Part shown: positions 61,222 through 64,000 of the stretch, piece by piece
Position numbering within the stretch: position 1 is the stretch's first letter
Layout of the letters: each line of letters begins with the position of its first letter
Assembly (NCBI GenBank): GCA_003342815.1
Contig: PTEX01000006.1
Coordinates: 2,921,338 to 2,985,337, forward strand
Direction of reading: 5' to 3'
From: Eudromia elegans
Taxonomy: Eukaryota > Chordata > Aves > Tinamiformes > Tinamidae
Length of the DNA stretch: 64,000 nt
Position numbers and translations under genes: made by a program
The notes under the pieces: model-generated
What the model saw: only the letters and a program-made list of their open reading frames with translations
Databases searched by the model: none
Told to the model about the DNA's origin: nothing

Positions 61222-62978
61222 GGAAATCACTCCTTTTCCTGGTGTTAGTTCCTAGACTCCCATTAGCCAGAGTAAGTCACAACAATTAGATGACCTTACC
61301 ATCTTGTTTAGGGCCCCAGATGAGCAGCTTTACCTCGCTATTGTGTACAAATAATTCTTGATCCCCTAAAAAACATGGGTCTATGGGGCACCATAAGCAT
61401 GAATAGTGAAAACATGCACTGAAAATTTCAATATTCCTTAATACATATTTACAAATGTTTCCCTGTGTTTGGTCTAACAAGAAAAACATGGCTCCTTTAC
61501 TGATATCAGGGTATGTTTTTCCAGACTGAACTTGAGGAAATAGTTTTGGGTTTGCTATGTTCTTTTGTTAGTTTTGAAAAGAACATTCTGCCATCTTAGT
61601 CTAAAATAAGTTTAAGTTGCAGGAGGGAAGAAGAAAAGACAAAATAGGAAAATGATGACTAAGGGGGCACTGACACCCTGTTTAGCCTGCTAATTTGATC
61701 CGTGAAAGAACAAGGTGCAAGTTTGTTGGAGGAAAAAAAAAAAAAGAAAGAAAAAAGAAAGAAAAGTTAGTCAGACTGTGAAACTGACCTTCTTCAAAAG
61801 TCTTAAAAGTCTTCACATCCACTCCAACGAAAGCAGTGCTACCCCACTGCTCAGGGATCCAGCAGGGCTATGGAACCCGATGGCATCAAGCCCAATTCTA
61901 AGGCAGTTTCCTTAAAAAGCAGCCCCAAGGAGAGAAGGCATTGCCTTTTTCCAGGAGAAAGGCATTAAAGGCAGGCATTGGGAGCAAAAAAAAGGCAGAC
62001 GATATAGTCATAACCAATCTGAGAGTGATGATAATTCCACAACTGCAATACCCAGCCAGATCTCCAAGCACAGCAACAGAATCTCATTGTTCTTCTGAAT
62101 AATGTACATCTTTACCAGTGATTTATTTGACTCTATCAAATTGCTTATACCTTAGTCCTACTTCTTTGGACTGAGGTAACTATGCCTTCATCTGACTGCT
62201 AGTCATTTCACCTGCACTCTGTCTCATTCCTCCATTCACACTGCATGGTACCCACCTAGAGCACTCTTTGCCGTGCTGCTGACACCAGGCTGTGACTGTC
62301 CACTTTCTTACAATAGGCTGCAAAGGAATTTTATTTAGTTCATAGAACTGCTTTTGACCTCATGCCAGCTGAACTATCCTTTCATGGGTTTTGATTCAAT
62401 AGATTCCTGATCATCCTCAGGGGAAAAGATTTAAAATGCTGCATTTTGGTTTACAGCCAAACGCTTTTCATACAACCCAAAAAGCATCTTGCAGCTTCCT
62501 TCACAGTCCTGCCCCTTTCTCCTCCCTTCTTACATCTGCTGCTATAAAAAAACCAGTCTGTTCTATATTTCTAAAAATTGAAAACTAGACTTCTGAATCA
62601 CTTCACCCCTTGGTTGCCACTCAGATTATTAATCTTTATATCATAAATAGAGGCTCAGTTGGCTCTAAGCAACTGTTATTTTAGTGCCTTACAGGCACAA
62701 GTTTCCTTCTCAGTCTGGGGACTTATTTACACTGCCTGTGTATCCTGGCCCTCTATTGGAGCTTTGCACAGCTCTCATTCAGGCGAAATTCCTACAAACA
62801 TTTTAAAAACCCTCTCCAGTAAATCCTTAGCATCTTCCCATATGTATGGCACCCAATACAACAGAACCTGAATCCAAGCTGCCTTTGCTCATGGCATCCT
62901 GCTACAACTCCAATCAAGTGAAAATTTACCCTTGTTAATATTAGAAGCAAAGGATTGCCAAAGTGTCCTCAATACACT

Positions 62979-63044
62979 GTGTTTTTTGTTTGTTTTGTTG
63001 GGTTTTTTGTTGTTTTGTTGGTTTTTTCATTCGTTTGTTTTGCA
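62979..63044 (+). repeat. T/G-rich low-complexity tract
   Basis: Irregular GTTTT, TTTG and TTGG units form a nearly pure T+G stretch. A hydrophobic ORF at 62955-63140 is its translation. Confidence 0.85.
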
Positions 63045-63132
63045 ATGCTTTGCATTTCCTCAGTGCAAAATGACTCATGCTTCCTGGCATACTCTAACCT
63101 AGAAGCTTTCCAGGTTTCACTGAGCCCATCAT

Positions 63133-63700
63133 TCAACTAGAGGTGAGGGGTGGGCTCTCCCACTCATTCAATGTCCTCAATTGCCCAACAAGATGACAGT
63201 GACTCCTACAGCTCTCTAACAGCCAAGGCCAACACCAGATCTGATGGTACAATCCTGGCCTAAGCCAAGCAGTGATCTGGATCCCCAGCACCCCACTCTG
63301 CTCACCTTGGCAAAGACATAGTCCAGCCCCAGCTGAAGCCTGGCAGTTACAGGATGTCCTCTGGCAGAATTGGCTCTTCTGGACACGTGCCAGCTGAGCG
63401 GTACAACTCGGAGATGAGACAGAGAGCGTCCAGCCTGAGGGGACAGATCGCCCCATCTGGCTATATGTCAGGTAAAGGTCATACACAGACATGGTAATGT
63501 AAAGGGATCATTACATTGCCCTCTGAAACGCTGCTCCTTGCACTTTGTGGCACTGGTTACCAAGTCCAGACAGCAGAAATGGGCTCACTCCTCCTCTCTG
63601 ACAGCCATGGGATGTCCCTTTCCAGTGTGTGCCCCTGATGATTTTACTGACTTGATTTCCACAGGAAGAGACAGCAATGGAGATACTTCGCATTTCTCAG
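63133..63700 (-). other. GC-richer, stop-poor patch with splice-like sites, unassigned
   Basis: This patch is visibly richer in G and C than its surroundings and unusually poor in stops on the minus strand, with one 119-codon ORF at 63133-63492. An alternative frame opens after the acceptor-like CTTTACCTGACATATAG at 63460 and ends ...CPEEPILPEDIL-stop at 63347. A third frame lies between CTGTCCCCTCAG (first base 63434) and AAG followed by GTGAGC (last base 63306). These readings are mutually exclusive. None matches a protein I recognise, so they may simply reflect composition. Confidence 0.2.
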
Positions 63701-63900
63701 CAACGAAAAATAAGTCACAGCCCCTCATATCTTACCTTGGAGAACTAGATTCCAAGTCATATCTAGCCTTGGAGCACTAGTTTTCAAGTCCTTAACTATC
63801 CCACAGATATAAACGTTTGAATGTCATTTTACACTGAAGCTAATTTTCCTATTCAGTGATTCTGTCATTTTGTAAAACACGTACAATAGCAACATTTATT

Positions 63901-63939
63901 AAAAAAGAAGAAAAAAAGAAGAAAAGAAAAAAAGAGAGC
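63901..63939 (+). repeat. A-rich purine tract
   Basis: GAAG and GAAAA units form a continuous purine stretch near the right edge of the window. It is simple low-complexity DNA. Confidence 0.85.
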
Positions 63940-64000
63940 AAGCAGATTAAAAACCTGACAGAGGCGTGTTAGCTTTGCTTGGCAAAAGGAAAAACTTCAC

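Larger units (their letters stand above)
60890..63132. other. Gene-less unique sequence
   Basis: No supported gene. A long-stem inverted repeat lies at 61170-61221, a purine-rich A/GAAA patch at 61728-61766, and a T/G-rich tract at 62979-63044. Small ORFs (61286-61489 minus, 62659-62871 plus) are unassigned. Confidence 0.55.

Noticed and set aside
1-64000. Search for CRISPR arrays, bacterial operons, tRNA or rRNA genes and retroviral LTR pairs
   Set aside because: No regularly spaced direct repeats, no cloverleaf with proper A and B boxes, no rRNA blocks and no paired long terminal repeats were seen by eye.

Overview
The window looks like gene-poor, AT-rich nuclear DNA of a sauropsid, most likely a bird. 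The main evidence is its interspersed repeats. All clearly recognisable copies are CR1/L3-clade LINE fragments, including one good avian-type CR1 3' end at about 8.23-8.85 kb. There are no L1, Alu or B1-type elements, and overall repeat density is low. It is draft-quality sequence: there is a 65-base N gap at 19632-19696 and a single N at 17231.

I could not support any complete protein-coding gene, tRNA, rRNA, CRISPR array or bacterial-type operon. The open reading frames are short (mostly 60-130 codons), lie on both strands and are not linked to one another. Most are chance ORFs, simple-repeat translations, or the decayed LINE described below. The stretch is best read as a gene desert or the inside of a very large intron. 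A few exon-like patches on the minus strand (53.36-53.52 kb, neighbours at 54.7-57.8 kb, and a GC-richer island at 63.1-63.7 kb) have plausible splice signals. They match no protein I recognise.

Layout. 0-7.5 kb is unique AT-rich DNA with a possible SINE scrap at 0.4 kb and an antisense CR1 tail at 2.87 kb. 7.5-8.85 kb holds an old LINE reverse-transcriptase fragment (minus) next to a CR1 3' end (plus). 11.96-12.62 kb holds a second copy of the same old LINE family (minus). 15.6-15.8 kb is an antisense CR1 fragment. 16-32.9 kb is unique DNA with homopolymer tracts, the assembly gap, and a cluster of inverted repeats at 30.32-30.37 kb. A perfect (TTTTA)14 array lies at 32.96-33.03 kb. 33-53 kb is mostly unique, with two weak CR1 scraps. 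53.6-53.97 kb has an old CR1 3' end beside a MIR-like scrap. 56.04-56.17 kb is an (AAAAGG)n array that changes period. 58.2 kb is a TA/CA compound microsatellite. 60.8 kb is a G6-A31-purine tract. The right end has T/G-rich and purine-rich low-complexity DNA.

I found no new biological system. The most interesting items are the recurrent ancient LINE copies, the inverted-repeat cluster at 30.3 kb, the long pure microsatellites, and the unassigned exon-like patches.
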